From Megalobrama amblycephala (lineage: Eukaryota; Chordata; Actinopteri; Cypriniformes; Xenocyprididae), in NCBI RefSeq assembly GCF_018812025.1, contig NC_063061.1:4068001-4132000 (forward strand): DNA of 64,000 nt, read 5' to 3'. The notes below the pieces were generated by a model, which was not told where the DNA came from, searched no databases, and saw nothing but the letters and a program-made list of their open reading frames with translations. Shown piece by piece: positions 42,564 to 53,006 of the stretch. The first letter of the stretch is position 1. Every line of letters starts with the position of its first letter. A program made the position numbers and the translations under genes.

Positions 42564-43039
42564 TGTCACGGTTGCTGATCCGCTGTCTCATTCTGTTGTC
42601 TTGTGTGCGTGTGGTTTGTCACGTAATCTGTTCGTGTGGGCGTCGCCGCTGATTGTTTGATCAGCGGCAGCTGTATCTCATCACCTCAGCCTACTTTATG
42701 CCCTGTCTTTCGTCTCTTGTTGTCAGATCGTTGTTTGGAGTCCCGCTTGTGTTTTCCCCTCGTGTTCCTCGTGAGTTTACCTGTGAGTGGAGTCTTCGTG
42801 TCTTCGTGTTCCTGTTTCCACGCACCCACGCTGGATTACACTCTCCCCGGACTTCCACTGATCTGCATCACCACGGACCTGTTTCACCACCTCATCTCAC
42901 CTGCCTCACGGCCCATCGAAGTCCCTGTGATCACCCCTCTCCTGCTGCCAGCCCATTGTATCTTGTGTTAACTTTCTGGAGTGAAGCTCAATAAATGAGA
43001 TTGTACTTGCATTTGCATCCGCCTTATTATTCCGTGACA
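42564..43039 (+). repeat. 5' LTR of the sushi-type element
   Basis: Runs TGTCACGG to CCGTGACA with perfect 8-bp inverted ends. TATA-like TTTATG at 42695 lies 27 bases before GTCAGATCGTT (42722-42732), the presumed RNA start. AATAAA is at about 42991. A 9-bp-stem hairpin lies at 42645-42668. Confidence 0.95.
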
Positions 43040-43040
43040 G

Positions 43041-43051
43041 AACGATCTGAC
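43041..43051 (+). other. Self-priming primer binding site
   Basis: AACGATCTGAC begins two bases after the 5' LTR and is exactly complementary to GTCAGATCGTT at 42722-42732 in the LTR. In Tf1/sushi elements the first ~11 bases of the RNA fold back to prime minus-strand synthesis. The 11-base match and its position fit that mechanism. Confidence 0.8.
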
Positions 43052-43055
43052 CATC

Positions 43056-44003
43056 ATGGATGCAGCAAGTTCAGCGGCGCTGACTGAATTCATCAACCAC
43101 AGTATTTCACGGATGGATCAGCAGCAGGAGAGTATCTCATCCACCGGCCGTGCTGTACAAGCCCTGGTGACACAGGTGTCCGAGCTCTCTCAGCAGCTAC
43201 AAGAACTACGCAATCCCACTGCGCCACCCACGCCGCCCGTTCCCCCCTCACCACCGGATCGAGGAGACCATCCTGAGCCTCGACTGCCTGTCCCTCAACC
43301 ATACTCGGGTGAGCCGAATTTCTGCAGAGCCTTTCTTAATCGTTGTTCTATGCATTTCTCTCTTCAGCCTCGCACCTTTGAGAGAGAGGAGACCAAGGTG
43401 GCATTCGTGCTCACCCTGCTCACGGGACAGGCAGCTTTATGGGGGACGGCGGTGTGGGAGAATCGGGATCCCTGCTGTTCCTCGTTCCAGGCACTCGCCG
43501 CGGAGATGAAGAGGGTCTTTGACCGTGCGGTCGCGGGCAAGGAAGCGGCTCGCCAACTCACGGAACTTAAACAAGGTCGTCGCACTGTGGCCGAGTATTC
43601 CATTGAATTCCGCACCCTCGCGGCGGAGTGCCGATGGAACGAGGAGGCGCAGTGGGACGTCTTCCTGCATGGGCTGGCTGACCGTGTCCACAAGGAGATC
43701 TACGCTTTGGACCTACCACCGGATCTCAACGGCCTCATTGAACTGGCGCTACGGGTGGATTCCCGGCTCAATCGTTTAGAGCGCCTCTCCCGGCCAGACG
43801 GCGGAGCTAGTGGCTCGGAGGTTCGGACAGGCGGCGTAAGAGACACGGTCAGTCCCGCTTTCGATCCGGAGCCCATGCAGGTTGGGAGAGCTCGGCTTTC
43901 CCGGGAGGAGAGAGAGCGGCGGAGGTCCCAAGGACTGTGTATTTACTGTGGTGGTTCCGGGCACTTCCTGAATGCGTGCCCGGTAAAAGACCGAGCCCGG
44001 TAG
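43056..44003 (+). CDS. gag: Gag of the sushi-type element
   Basis: A 315-residue intact frame starting at the ATG 16 bases after the LTR. It has a coiled N-terminus ([11 protein letters not shown]), a Pro-rich linker, and a retrotransposon capsid domain with [34 protein letters not shown] and [20 protein letters not shown] (about residues 90-200). A zinc knuckle [14 protein letters not shown] lies near the C-terminus. Gag forms the particle and packages RNA. Capsids of this group gave rise to the mammalian PEG10/RTL genes. The pol frame overlaps by 67 nt in the -1 frame; I see no canonical slippery heptamer. Confidence 0.92.
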   Translation: MDAASSAALTEFINHSISRMDQQQESISSTGRAVQALVTQVSELSQQLQELRNPTAPPTPPVPPSPPDRGDHPEPRLPVPQPYSGEPNFCRAFLNRCSMHFSLQPRTFEREETKVAFVLTLLTGQAALWGTAVWENRDPCCSSFQALAAEMKRVFDRAVAGKEAARQLTELKQGRRTVAEYSIEFRTLAAECRWNEEAQWDVFLHGLADRVHKEIYALDLPPDLNGLIELALRVDSRLNRLERLSRPDGGASGSEVRTGGVRDTVSPAFDPEPMQVGRARLSREERERRRSQGLCIYCGGSGHFLNACPVKDRAR

Positions 44004-45805
44004 TAAAGACGAGGCTACTATCGGGCGGGATCTCTGCGGAAAAGTCCTCTCCATCCACTCTCCTTCCGGTAAGACTTAGATGGGCCAATCACTCAGTCAC
44101 CTGTCAAGCCTTGCTGGATTCAGGAGCAGAAGGTAATTTCATGGACACTCAGTTTGCACTCAAGTTTCATTTATCCACTGTTCCACTCACTAAACAGATT
44201 ACTGTCAACGCACTCAACGGCCAGAGTCTACCGGACATTTCATTCTCCACCGAGAAGATAACCATGGTCACTTCCGGCAACCACACTGAACGCATTCATT
44301 TCCTTCTCATGGACTCACCACTAGCACCCATTGTTCTCGGACACCCGTGGCTCACCCAGCACAATCCCAAGGTGGACTGGCGGCAGCACACCATTCTGGA
44401 ATGGAGCACTCAGTGTCATGAGTCCTGTCTTGTGTCTGCTTGTCCGTCTGTTTCTGTTTCTGTGTTACAGGAGAAGGCAGCGGATTTGTCAAACGTGCCT
44501 GTGGAGTACCTGGACCTGAAGGAGGTGTTCAGTAAGTCCCGGGCTGCTTCTCTCCCTCCGCATCGTCCCTATGACTGTGCTATAGATTTAGTGCCCGGTA
44601 AGTCTCCGCCTAAAGGCAAATTATACTCTCTTTCTGTTCCTGAGAGGGAGGCCATGGAGAAATACATTTCTGATTCTCTAGCAGCGGGGTTCATCCGTCC
44701 TTCCTCTTCTCCAGCGGGGGCGGGGTTCTTTTTTGTGGGGAAGAAGGATGGTTCCTTGCGACCTTGTATTGACTACCGAGGGCTGAATAACATCACGGTA
44801 AAGAATACCTACCCTTTGCCGTTGATGGCTTCAGCCTTCGAGAGGTTGCAGGGAGCATCCGTTTTCACAAAACTGGATTTACGTAACGCTTATCATTTGG
44901 TCCGCATCAGGAAGGGGGATGAATGGAAGACTGCCTTTAACACCCCCAGGGGGCACTTTGAATACTTGGTCATGCCCTTCGGGCTGTCCAACTCCCCGGC
45001 GGTCTTCCAAGCACTCGTCAATGACGTGTTGAGAGATATGGTTGACCAGTTCATATATGTCTACCTGGACGACATATTGATTTTCTCCTCGTCTCTCCAG
45101 GAACATGTTCAACATGTCAGGCGAGTGCTTCAACGACTGCTAGAGAATGGGCTTTTTGTCAAGGCGGAGAAATGCGATTTTCATGCACAGTCTGTTTCTT
45201 TTTTAGGGTACATCGTCTCGTCTGAGGGAGTTCGCATGGACCCTGACAAGGTTAAGGCTGTGGTGGATTGGCCAACTCCAGATTCCCGTAAGGCCCTACA
45301 GAGGTTCCTGGGGTTTGCCAATTTTTACCGGCGTTTTATTCGCAATTTCAGCCAACTAGCCGCGCCTCTGACCGCCTTGACCTCCCCCAGAACGGCGTTC
45401 AGGTGGTCTGACGCAGCTCAGGCTGCGTTCTCCAAACTGAAAGGCCGCTTCGTTTCGGCTCCCATTCTGATTGCCCCTGATTCCACACGTCAGTTCGTGG
45501 TGGAGGTCGATGCGTCAGAGGTGGGGGTAGGTGCAGTTCTATCTCAGCGTTCTCCCACAGACGATAAGATTCACCCTTGCGCGTTTTATTCTCATCGCTT
45601 ATCTCCAGCCGAACGCAATTACGACATTGGTAACAGAGAGTTGCTGGCGGTCAAGTTAGCATTGGAAGAATGGCGTCATTGGTTGGAAGGTTCGGGGGTA
45701 CCTTTTATCGTTTGGACTGATCACAAGAACTTAGAATATATCAGATCTGCCAAAAGACTCAACTCCAGGCAGGCTCGGTGGGCACTTTTTTTCTGGACGT
45801 TTTGA
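43937..45805 (+). pseudogene. pol: Pol of the sushi-type element, first part (protease, reverse transcriptase, RNase H)
   Basis: A 622-residue frame, -1 relative to gag. Protease has [13 protein letters not shown] (active-site DSG) and [13 protein letters not shown]. Reverse transcriptase follows with [36 protein letters not shown] and the active site [13 protein letters not shown]. RNase H has [36 protein letters not shown] and [10 protein letters not shown]. The frame ends WALFFWTF and a stop because of a one-base indel in the T7 run at 45786-45792. The rest of pol continues in the next frame. Confidence 0.92.
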
Positions 45806-47324
45806 CTTTTCTCTCTCGTACCGCCCGGGTTCAAAAAACATCAAACCCGATTCTTTATCTCGTATTTTTGATCCATCCGAACGCCCGTCTACTCCCGAGT
45901 GTATTTTTCCCGAGACATTAGTGGTCTCCACTCTGACATGGGAGATCGAATCGAGGGTCAAATCGGCCTTAGAAGGGGTAACGCCTCCGACCGGGTGTCC
46001 ACCGAATCGGTTATTTGTGCCGGAGGAGTTAAGGTCCAATGTTATCAAGTGGGGGCATTGTTCCAACGTGGCCTGTCATCCAGGGGTTCATCGTACCATT
46101 TTTCTGGTCAAGCAACGATTCTGGTGGCCTGCCATGGCTCGTGACGTTCGCAGTTTTGTTTTGGCTTGCTCGGTTTGTGCCACTGGTAAGACTTCCAATC
46201 GACCTCCAGATGGGTTACTCCAACCGCTGTCTGTCCCTTCGAGACCCTGGTCCCACATTTCGCTAGATTTTATCACCGCCCTCCCACCCTCCCAGGGTAA
46301 CACGGTCGTTTTGACCGTAGTGGACCGATTCTCGAAGGCGACTCATTTCATCCCTTTGCCCAAATTACCCTCTGCTAAGGAGACAGCGGTAACTGTCGTA
46401 GACCAGGTCTTTCGGTTACATGGCCTCCCGATGGATGTGGTCTCCGACAGGGGTCCCCAATTTGTGTCCAAATTTTGGCAAGAATTTTGTAAGTTGCTGG
46501 GGGCGACGGTCAGTCTTTCCTCTGGGTTTCATCCCCAGAGCAATGGTCAAACCGAGAGAGCCAACCAAGATCTGGAAAGAGCGTTGCGATGTTTGGTCTC
46601 CAAGAATCCTTCCTCCTGGAGCCAGCAACTCTCTATGATTGAGTACGCACATAATTCGTTACCAGTGTCTTCCACGGGCCTCTCGCCGTTCGAATGTAGT
46701 TTAGGTTACCAGCCACCTATTTTTCCCAGTATGGAATCCGAAGTCGCGGTCCCCTCCGCTCACGCCTTCGTCCAGAGGTGCCGCCGCACCTGGAGTAGAG
46801 CCCGTGAGACTCTACTCCGGGTGAGGGCGCGCACCAAGGCTAAGACCGATCGCCACCGGTCGAGGCCTCCCGTATACGTCGTGGGTCAAAAAGTGTGGCT
46901 TTCTACCAAGAACATTCCTCTCCGCTCCGTCTCTAATAAACTTGCTCCTAAATTTATTGGCCCATTTCCTGTCACCAAGATCATTAGTCCGGTGGCAGTC
47001 CGCCTTAAACTTCCTCCAGCGTACAGGAGAATTCATCCCGCTTTCCATGTGTCCAAAATTAAACCTGTGTTTCATTCACACTTTAATCCGCCCACTCCGG
47101 TTCCCCCACCGCCGCGACTCGTAGACGGGGAACCCACTTATTCGGTTAATCGTATTCTGGACTCGAGAAGGAGGGGACGCGGTTTCCAGTACTTGGTGGA
47201 CTGGGAAGGTTACGGTCCGGAGGAGAGAAGTTGGGTTCCTGCTAGGGACATTCTGGATCACACCCTTATCGATGATTACAATCGACAGGTAGGTGCTCCT
47301 GGGAACGCCGTGAGGCGTTCTTAG
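45794..47324 (+). pseudogene. pol: Pol of the sushi-type element, second part (integrase and chromodomain)
   Basis: Frame shifted by one base relative to the first part. It holds the RNase H tail ([11 protein letters not shown]), the integrase zinc domain [26 protein letters not shown], and the catalytic core with [26 protein letters not shown] and [15 protein letters not shown] (Asp, Asp, Glu). It then has the GPY/F region [14 protein letters not shown], and a C-terminal chromodomain [32 protein letters not shown]. The chromodomain steers integration to marked chromatin in this clade. The frame stops at 47322-47324, just before the polypurine tract AGGAGGGGGGG and 3' LTR. Confidence 0.92.
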
Positions 47325-47336
47325 GAGGGGGGGTAC

Positions 47337-47812
47337 TGTCACGGTTGCTGATCCGCTGTCTCATTCTGTTGTCTTGTGTGCGTGTGGTTTGTCACGTAAT
47401 CTGTTCGTGTGGGCGTCGCCGCTGATTGTTTGATCAGCGGCAGCTGTATCTCATCACCTCAGCCTACTTAATGCCCTGTCTTTCGTCTCTTGTTGTCAGA
47501 TCGTTGTTTGGAGTCCCGCTTGTGTTTTCCCCTCGTGTTCCTCGTGAGTTTACCTGTGAGTGGAGTCTTCGTGTCTTCGTGTTCCTGTTTCCACGCACCC
47601 ACGCTGGATTACACTCTCCCCGGACTTCCACTGATCTGCATCACCACGGACCTGTTTCACCACCTCATCTCACCTGCTTCACGGCCCATCGAAGTCCCTG
47701 TGATCACCCCTCTCCTGCTGCCAGCCCATTGTATCTTGTGTTTACTTTCTGGAGTGAAGCTCAATAAATGAGATTGTACTTGCATTTGCATCCGCCTTAT
47801 TATTCCGTGACA
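47337..47812 (+). repeat. 3' LTR of the sushi-type element
   Basis: 476 bp, TGTCACGG to CCGTGACA. It differs from the 5' LTR at TATA (TTAATG for TTTATG), CTGCTTC for CTGCCTC and GTGTTTAC for GTGTTAAC. The self-primer copy is at 47495-47505. Confidence 0.95.
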
Positions 47813-48143
47813 CCTATGATATAGAAACTGCACAATTAATTACTACTATTCATTGAAATGATAATAAAAACAGACAAATTAAAGAATAAAGATATAAGCA
47901 TCACCTGCAACAGGTTTCTAATAGTGAGGCAGAGAGGTAGATCAAGAAGGACATGGTCATTGAAATCATGCAGACCTTCGCTCCACTCTGGTACCGGTAC
48001 AGTACTCCACACTGAGGACAGCATGTGTAGTATGTGGAAATATCTGCAGACACAAAAGGTGTAAAAACAAGAGTGGTTCAGTTCAAAACGCAACATTATC
48101 AGAAGTACAAAATCATAACCATAAAAGTAAATAAATAATCCAC

Positions 48144-48480
48144 CTTGGACAATTCCTGTGGGTGTAAGAATGTTGCTGAGTTCGGCAGGGGCGACCGCAT
48201 CGATGTATGGTGTACCCTGGAATACAACAGCATACGATTGCACTGTCACACACAGTCTTATGATCTTTCAAAAAGCAAAAAAAAAAAAAAGATGTTTGCA
48301 AACATTACCTTCATGTTGCACTGCTCTGTTGAAGTGTCCCTTAACATGTTTCTGAACTTTGGACAACTTTGTCGGTTTGAAATATATCGGGGCACAGAAT
48401 GGGCAGTGAAAATCACTGCAGCATTTATTACATTTCTGTATTTCTGGAAGTGAATTCCCCCTTTGAATTGTTATATCCAT
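48144..48480 (-). pseudogene. KDZ transposase exons 1-2 (zinc-finger N-terminus)
   Basis: Exon 1 (48480-48309) starts at an ATG and encodes CNKCCSDFHCPFC followed by KVQKHVKGHFN, a Cys2-His2-like arrangement, ending at donor GTAATG. Exon 2 (48216-48144) follows acceptor TTGTATTCCAG and gives GYTIHRCGRPCRTQQHSY in frame, ending at donor GTGGAT. Phases agree between the two exons. The finger probably binds transposon-end DNA (inference). Confidence 0.6.
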
Positions 48481-49462
48481 CTTTTAAAAAAAGAGAGTCA
48501 AACTCAAATTCAAAATTTAAGACCACCCTACAGAGCCCATACAGTCAAATTTCAGTCAATACAAATTAAAACAAGGAACCCAAAAAAAAGACACATTCTA
48601 GCTCACATGTTAATACCATAGACTGGTTAATACATAGTGAAGGCATAGTAAATTTGATTATTAGGCAATTGTATGAGTTGTAAATGGCTGGCAACAACTT
48701 CATATCACAGTTAAATTAATATTAATCCATTTTAATACTTATGTTTTATAAGAACTAATTTAAGTAATCTACATAAATTATATAAAGTAAAATAATTACT
48801 CCGGAATTAATTAATTCAATTTATAGTTTTAGGAGAAAAGGTCCGATAATTAAAAAAAGGTAAAACGGTAAATCTGATTAAATAATTAATGATGGCATTC
48901 TTTGATATTAACACACTTAATGTATTTAATTGGTCTACTTTAATGTCAACTAATTTTAATCAAATTTTTACAATGGCTTGTCTACAAAAAGTCCAAGGTT
49001 AAAGGCTAACGTTAGCTATCAAAATATTTTCGTGGGAAAAAGGCGAAAAAACATACATTAATGGCTCAAATTTTGTTACAAACTATCTTTACAAATATTA
49101 AATAGACTATTCATATGTTGGTGTATCGATGAGCTATAAAGTAGTTTGATTAAAAAAATTAATAAAATTGACGATACTCAAGTTTCGGTTCTTCACGTGT
49201 TTATCCGATCCAATTTGACAGGAGGCGCTGCCTCGAAAAACGAGGGGACTGAGAATGCGGGACTGTAGATGCAGCAGCTCCGAGTCTGCAGTTTTGTAAC
49301 GCCAGGCGACGTCTTTTTCGACATCTTCTGCACGTATAATGTTGATGTCCGTGGGACCTCCGTGTAAGGGCTATTTATAGTCCAAATGTGATCGTTTGTG
49401 GACGTCTTTTCAACATCAAATTTAGACTTATTTTGGACGTTGTTTTTATAACTTCTATAACT
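48481..49462. other. AT-rich sequence, no gene seen
   Basis: Mostly AT-rich. The GC-richer stretch 49200-49340 (GGAGGCGCTGCCTCG) could be the promoter side of the KDZ gene. Sequence after 49330 with repeated GACGTC/GGACGT units looks like a MITE edge. Confidence 0.4.
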
Positions 49463-49828
49463 GTGGTCCCATGTTTCCAGAGGGTGGAGGACATGTTTTC
49501 TGTGCCAGTTAATTTTCCTGTGGCTTTGTTTGGCTCAACTTCTAGTTTCAACAGGAAATGCATTACACCTTCGTATGCATCTCCAGTTATCACCTGCTGC
49601 CGAGACAATCAAATGGAGTTTTTGGAAAATGATCTGGAACAGTATGCCACGTTCTGAAATGGGACTAGATCATTTTCCAAAAACTCCATTTGATTGTCTC
49701 AGCAGCAGGTGATAACTGGAGATGCATACGAAGGTGTAATGCATTTCCTGTTGAAACTAGCTGTTGAGTCAAACAAAGCTAACTGGCACAGAAAACATGT
49801 CCTCCACCCTCTGGAAACATGGGACTAC
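49463..49828. repeat. Large inverted repeat with 31-nt loop
   Basis: Arm 49463-49635 is complementary to arm 49667-49828, with a loop at 49636-49666. The arms match at roughly 90 percent, with one ~12-base gap. Each arm, read toward the other end, gives the same short open peptide (VITGDAYEGVMHFLLKL), which is why two similar open frames lie on opposite strands. A transcript would form a long hairpin. Confidence 0.85.
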
Positions 49829-49839
49829 ACACAACACTA

Positions 49840-50418
49840 CAGTTATACAAATACAAATAAATCACAATTCAATATCACCATTTTCATCTTTATTCAAATA
49901 AATGCAGCGATGCACACTGTAAAAAACGGTAATTTTCTGGCAGCAGGGGCAATAAAACAAAAACAATAAAATTCCCTGTAAATAAGGTTAAATGCTGCTA
50001 TATACAAATAACCAGTCTTAACTGCAGAAGATTGATTATTAGTTTTTTATTTTATAAAAAGCCAAAAACAGTTTTAAAACTAGTAATGGTTTCAATTACA
50101 GCAGTATACTTAATATGTACATACAACAATTTGTTACAAACGAAAAAAAAAAAAGTTACAGGTCAAATAATAATTAAACAGTCTGCCTTCAAAACCTGAC
50201 CACTGGTCGACAGATGAATTACAAAGAGCCATTAAAAAAACAAAATTAAACAAAGCAGGAAAGAGTGAGTGTTCTTAAAGTCCGCATGACACTGATTAAA
50301 ATGTCTGTGTAAGTGAATGGAGGGAGATTGGACTCCCTTCTGAAGAATGATCTCCATGTTTGTCTTCTAGTCATAGTCTGCAGTTTCAGTTCAGAGTGTA
50401 AGAACCTTTTGAATAAGG
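49840..50418. other. No gene seen
   Basis: AT-rich non-coding sequence with A runs near 50145 and 50235. Nothing recognised. Confidence 0.5.
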
Positions 50419-50597
50419 GTGTCAAACTCAGGGATGGAGCTGAACTCTGCAGGACAGTGAACTACAGAAACTAATTAAACACACCTGAACCAGCTAATCA
50501 ATGTCTTTAGGATTGCTAGAAACTTCCAAGGCCGGTGTTCTGGAGCGGGTTGGAGCACTTTGCAGGACAGTGTCCCTCCAGGAGCGGAGTTTGACAC
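50419..50597. mobile_element. Small MITE with 11-bp perfect inverted ends
   Basis: GTGTCAAACTC (50419-50429) is matched by GAGTTTGACAC (50587-50597), enclosing 157 bases including CCTGAACCAGCTAATCAA. This is a common fish short repeat. A target duplication was not established. Confidence 0.6.
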
Positions 50598-50784
50598 ATG
50601 CTGTGGACTGAACGTCATCTGCTTTCTTGAAGTTTCTTCTCAGCTTTTGATCCCTTGGGGTTTATCTTGAAAAGGCATCTGTCAAACAAACAACATGAGT
50701 AATGAAACAGACTCTACTATAGAACTCTTTTAATAAATTAACAGTAAAAATATCAGAAAAGTGGAAAAGGACACAAAGCGTGTT

Positions 50785-51261
50785 TGTGGAGGGAATTTGC
50801 AAGAGTGAATGCCAGAGGGTCTACGTCTTCTTGTGACAAAAAATCAACCCGACTCTACTGCATAAGAGACAAACATGTCCAATTGTCTTTAAAGCTTTAT
50901 TTCTTGCAAGAAAGGTCAGACAGGTCATACAGAAACACAAGTAGCTGCAGAGTGTAAGACCAAGAACGAAAGCTTCCCCTCACTTTTATATCTCTAACCT
51001 CCAAGGCCGAAGCCTCTGTCCTTTCACCATATTAATAGGAACATCTCTTAGCGGCTGTAACTTTCCACACATTGTTAGCACAGACATGTTTTTAACATAC
51101 ATCTTGCATTTCCCCATACCATATCTTGCTCTTTCTATTTCTAACATCTGTGTTAACACTATGTTAAACATTACCACTTTAGCCAACATCATACCATGTT
51201 CCATAAGCATCATATTTCACAAGAATACAATAAAATCATATGAAAAATTAAAATTTCCACA
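50785..51261 (-). repeat. LTR of an endogenous retrovirus
   Basis: In minus-strand reading it starts TGTGGAAATTTTAATTTTTC and ends CAAATTCCCTCCACA. A TATA box (GATATAAAAGTG) lies at about 50991-50983 and an AATAAA signal at 50901-50896, followed by a U5-like GT-rich segment. Immediately upstream on the minus strand lies AAGAAGAGGGAATTGT, a polypurine tract. So this is the 3' LTR of a minus-strand provirus whose body extends to the right. The second LTR is not in the window. Confidence 0.75.
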
Positions 51262-52399
51262 ACAATTCCCTCTTCTTATCATTCATTGATAATCAGTCTA
51301 CTTCTACTTCTTTTCACATCACACTCTTAAGGGTTAACCGCTAGTCATTCATATTCAACTTAAAGTATCATATACAGCAAATTTAAGTTCTTACATCACA
51401 TTTCTGCTCTTCATTTCTGATCTTCATACAAACAACAAATTCAGATACATCACCCAATCATAGAACTAATGATAACATCCTTCACTTTACAGACATATAG
51501 CATGCAAATTTAGGTTCTTTAACATCTTATGACAACAGATCCATTTTGTAGCCCATGATGTCATTGTCCAACCTCAGTGGTGATTTGGGATTCCTTGAGC
51601 TGGTTTCACCTGTACACAAACCTTAGACAGGATAGAAAACATTTCTTTGCAATAGTTCAACATGTCATGTTCACAATTCTATTGATGCCACTCGTTGTTT
51701 AGCTCCTTCTATTCCCAAAAATGGGCTCTTCCAACCTAATTTAAAATTTTCAGGCATATTTTCAGGCATACATTCGTTAGTTACCATTCCCCTTTTTTGA
51801 TGCATTGTTCATCATCAATTGATCATAGTGGTTGGAGACAAGTTTCTCTAAACAACATTTGCCATCAACACTAAACTAAAATCCATCTTTAATTCTGCAA
51901 CCAGATTTCCTCCAGCTTTCTCTGTCTCTAAACATGCTCTGTAAAGAATTAGAAAATCATGGTTATTTCAGATAACAGATTACACACAATCTCATGTGTC
52001 ACTTCCTAAAGAAACAGAAACTTTTTTCATTAGTTTGGGCACAAACAAAGATTCAAACCACAGCACCTCAAAGATCGTCTTCTACCTCGAACCAATAACA
52101 GACACCTGTGTAGAAGGTCACAGTTCTTTCCACCTTGACTTCTCCCTTGTATTCTGTCATAAAAGCTCCTAACTTCTCACTGTAACTCACATTGTCATTC
52201 TTTTCAACAACCAGATTTTCTGACAAACAGGACCACTTTATTCTTATGTTTAGCCCAAAATTTAGCAGGTAACTCAGCCAATGCTGGGTGTACTTCTTAA
52301 GCGCAATTGTTTACTGTGCAATGATTTTCTTTACTCTGTTTTTCAATTGATATTACAATTCTTTCAGTCAGTCTACCCCCTCCAGTGAGGGTCACAAAC

Positions 52400-52785
52400 T
52401 CATGTGCTTATACCAAATAGTTAGAGGACAGTAACCCTGAAACCAACACTTCACATTCCATGGTCACAACTTATCCTTCGCTATTCCAGTCTTTTGTTTT
52501 GTCTCTGAAGACAAAGCCATCTACAAACAACACGTCCTCACAGTTATCAAATGGTTTATCTAGCAGGTCAAGTCATGGTGTACAGACTTGATCAAGGATA
52601 GTCAAACAACAATGACGTTTCTTCTCATCATCCTTTGTTCTGTGAAGGTTACTGGGCTCTCTGGATAATTTTGATTGCCAGTGTGTCACTGTTTCTCTGC
52701 CGCCAAGTCTACATTTCACATTTAGCATTGTGATCACACATAGCTGACAGTGTTTAAATTCAGACCCCAAGTTAAATTTAGACAA
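52400..52785 (-). pseudogene. Retroviral RNase H relic
   Basis: One minus-strand frame, broken by three stops, reads LDKPFDNCEDVLFVDGFVF, then VSGLLSSNY and AHEFVTLTG. This resembles the start of retroviral RNase H, where a catalytic Asp lies in LFVDGS and a conserved Ala/Glu motif follows. The upstream part (52785-52573) would be the end of the reverse transcriptase connection. It is clearly non-functional. Confidence 0.55.
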
Positions 52786-53006
52786 GGGGTTTTAACTCGT
52801 GGACGGCAATCTTCAATTTCACAATTCCAACTTACTGATCCAGAGAGTAATTCAAATCAACATCATAAATGACAAAAGTAGTCATAATTACCATTAGACA
52901 GAGCTGGATAAACAATCCACTTAAAGCTCGTTCCATGTTCTGTATCGTCTTTTCATCAGATTCAATCAAAATATCTGCTTCTCAAAATTTCTCGTTTCAC
53001 TTAACC

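Larger units (their letters stand above)
42559..47817 (+). mobile_element. Young Tf1/sushi-type chromovirus (Ty3/gypsy), nearly complete
   Basis: A plus-strand LTR retrotransposon of 5249 bp (42564-47812). Two 476-bp LTRs (42564-43039, 47337-47812) differ at only about three bases, indicating recent insertion. Flanks CATAT and CCTAT look like a 5-bp target duplication with one change. Order is gag, protease, reverse transcriptase, RNase H, integrase with chromodomain, as in the sushi group of fish chromoviruses. The primer site matches the element's own LTR rather than a tRNA. One frameshift in a T run breaks pol. It is inserted in an intron of the KDZ gene. Confidence 0.95.
40322..48480 (-). 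pseudogene. KDZ (Zisupton-like) transposase gene, multi-exon, broken; whole span
   Basis: A minus-strand gene in about ten exons: 48480-48309, 48216-48144, about 48053-47911, 42539-42358, 42266-42186, 42073-41898, 41809-41668, 41518-40985, 40701-40526 and 40441-40322. The parts match, in order, proteins of the Kyakuja-Dileera-Zisupton transposon group in fish. These are a CPFC zinc-finger-like start, CxC cysteine clusters, a SAP-like helix pair, and the conserved VKVSLPWLTCKKE..PITGSAEHYVLYDR block. Defects include a frameshift in the third exon, a TAA near the end of exon six, a lost GT donor after the SAP exon and a frameshift at about 41420. The C-terminal Ulp1-type protease exons are not seen. 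The sushi element lies in the intron before exon four. Family assignment is from memory of protein patterns. Confidence 0.6.

Noticed and set aside
42636..42994. Two long overlapping open frames in the sushi 5' LTR (repeated at 47426-47771)
   Set aside because: LTR sequence free of stops by chance; same frames appear in both LTRs with no domain.
49375..49969. Two similar proteins on opposite strands
   Set aside because: They are the two arms of one inverted repeat, not two genes.
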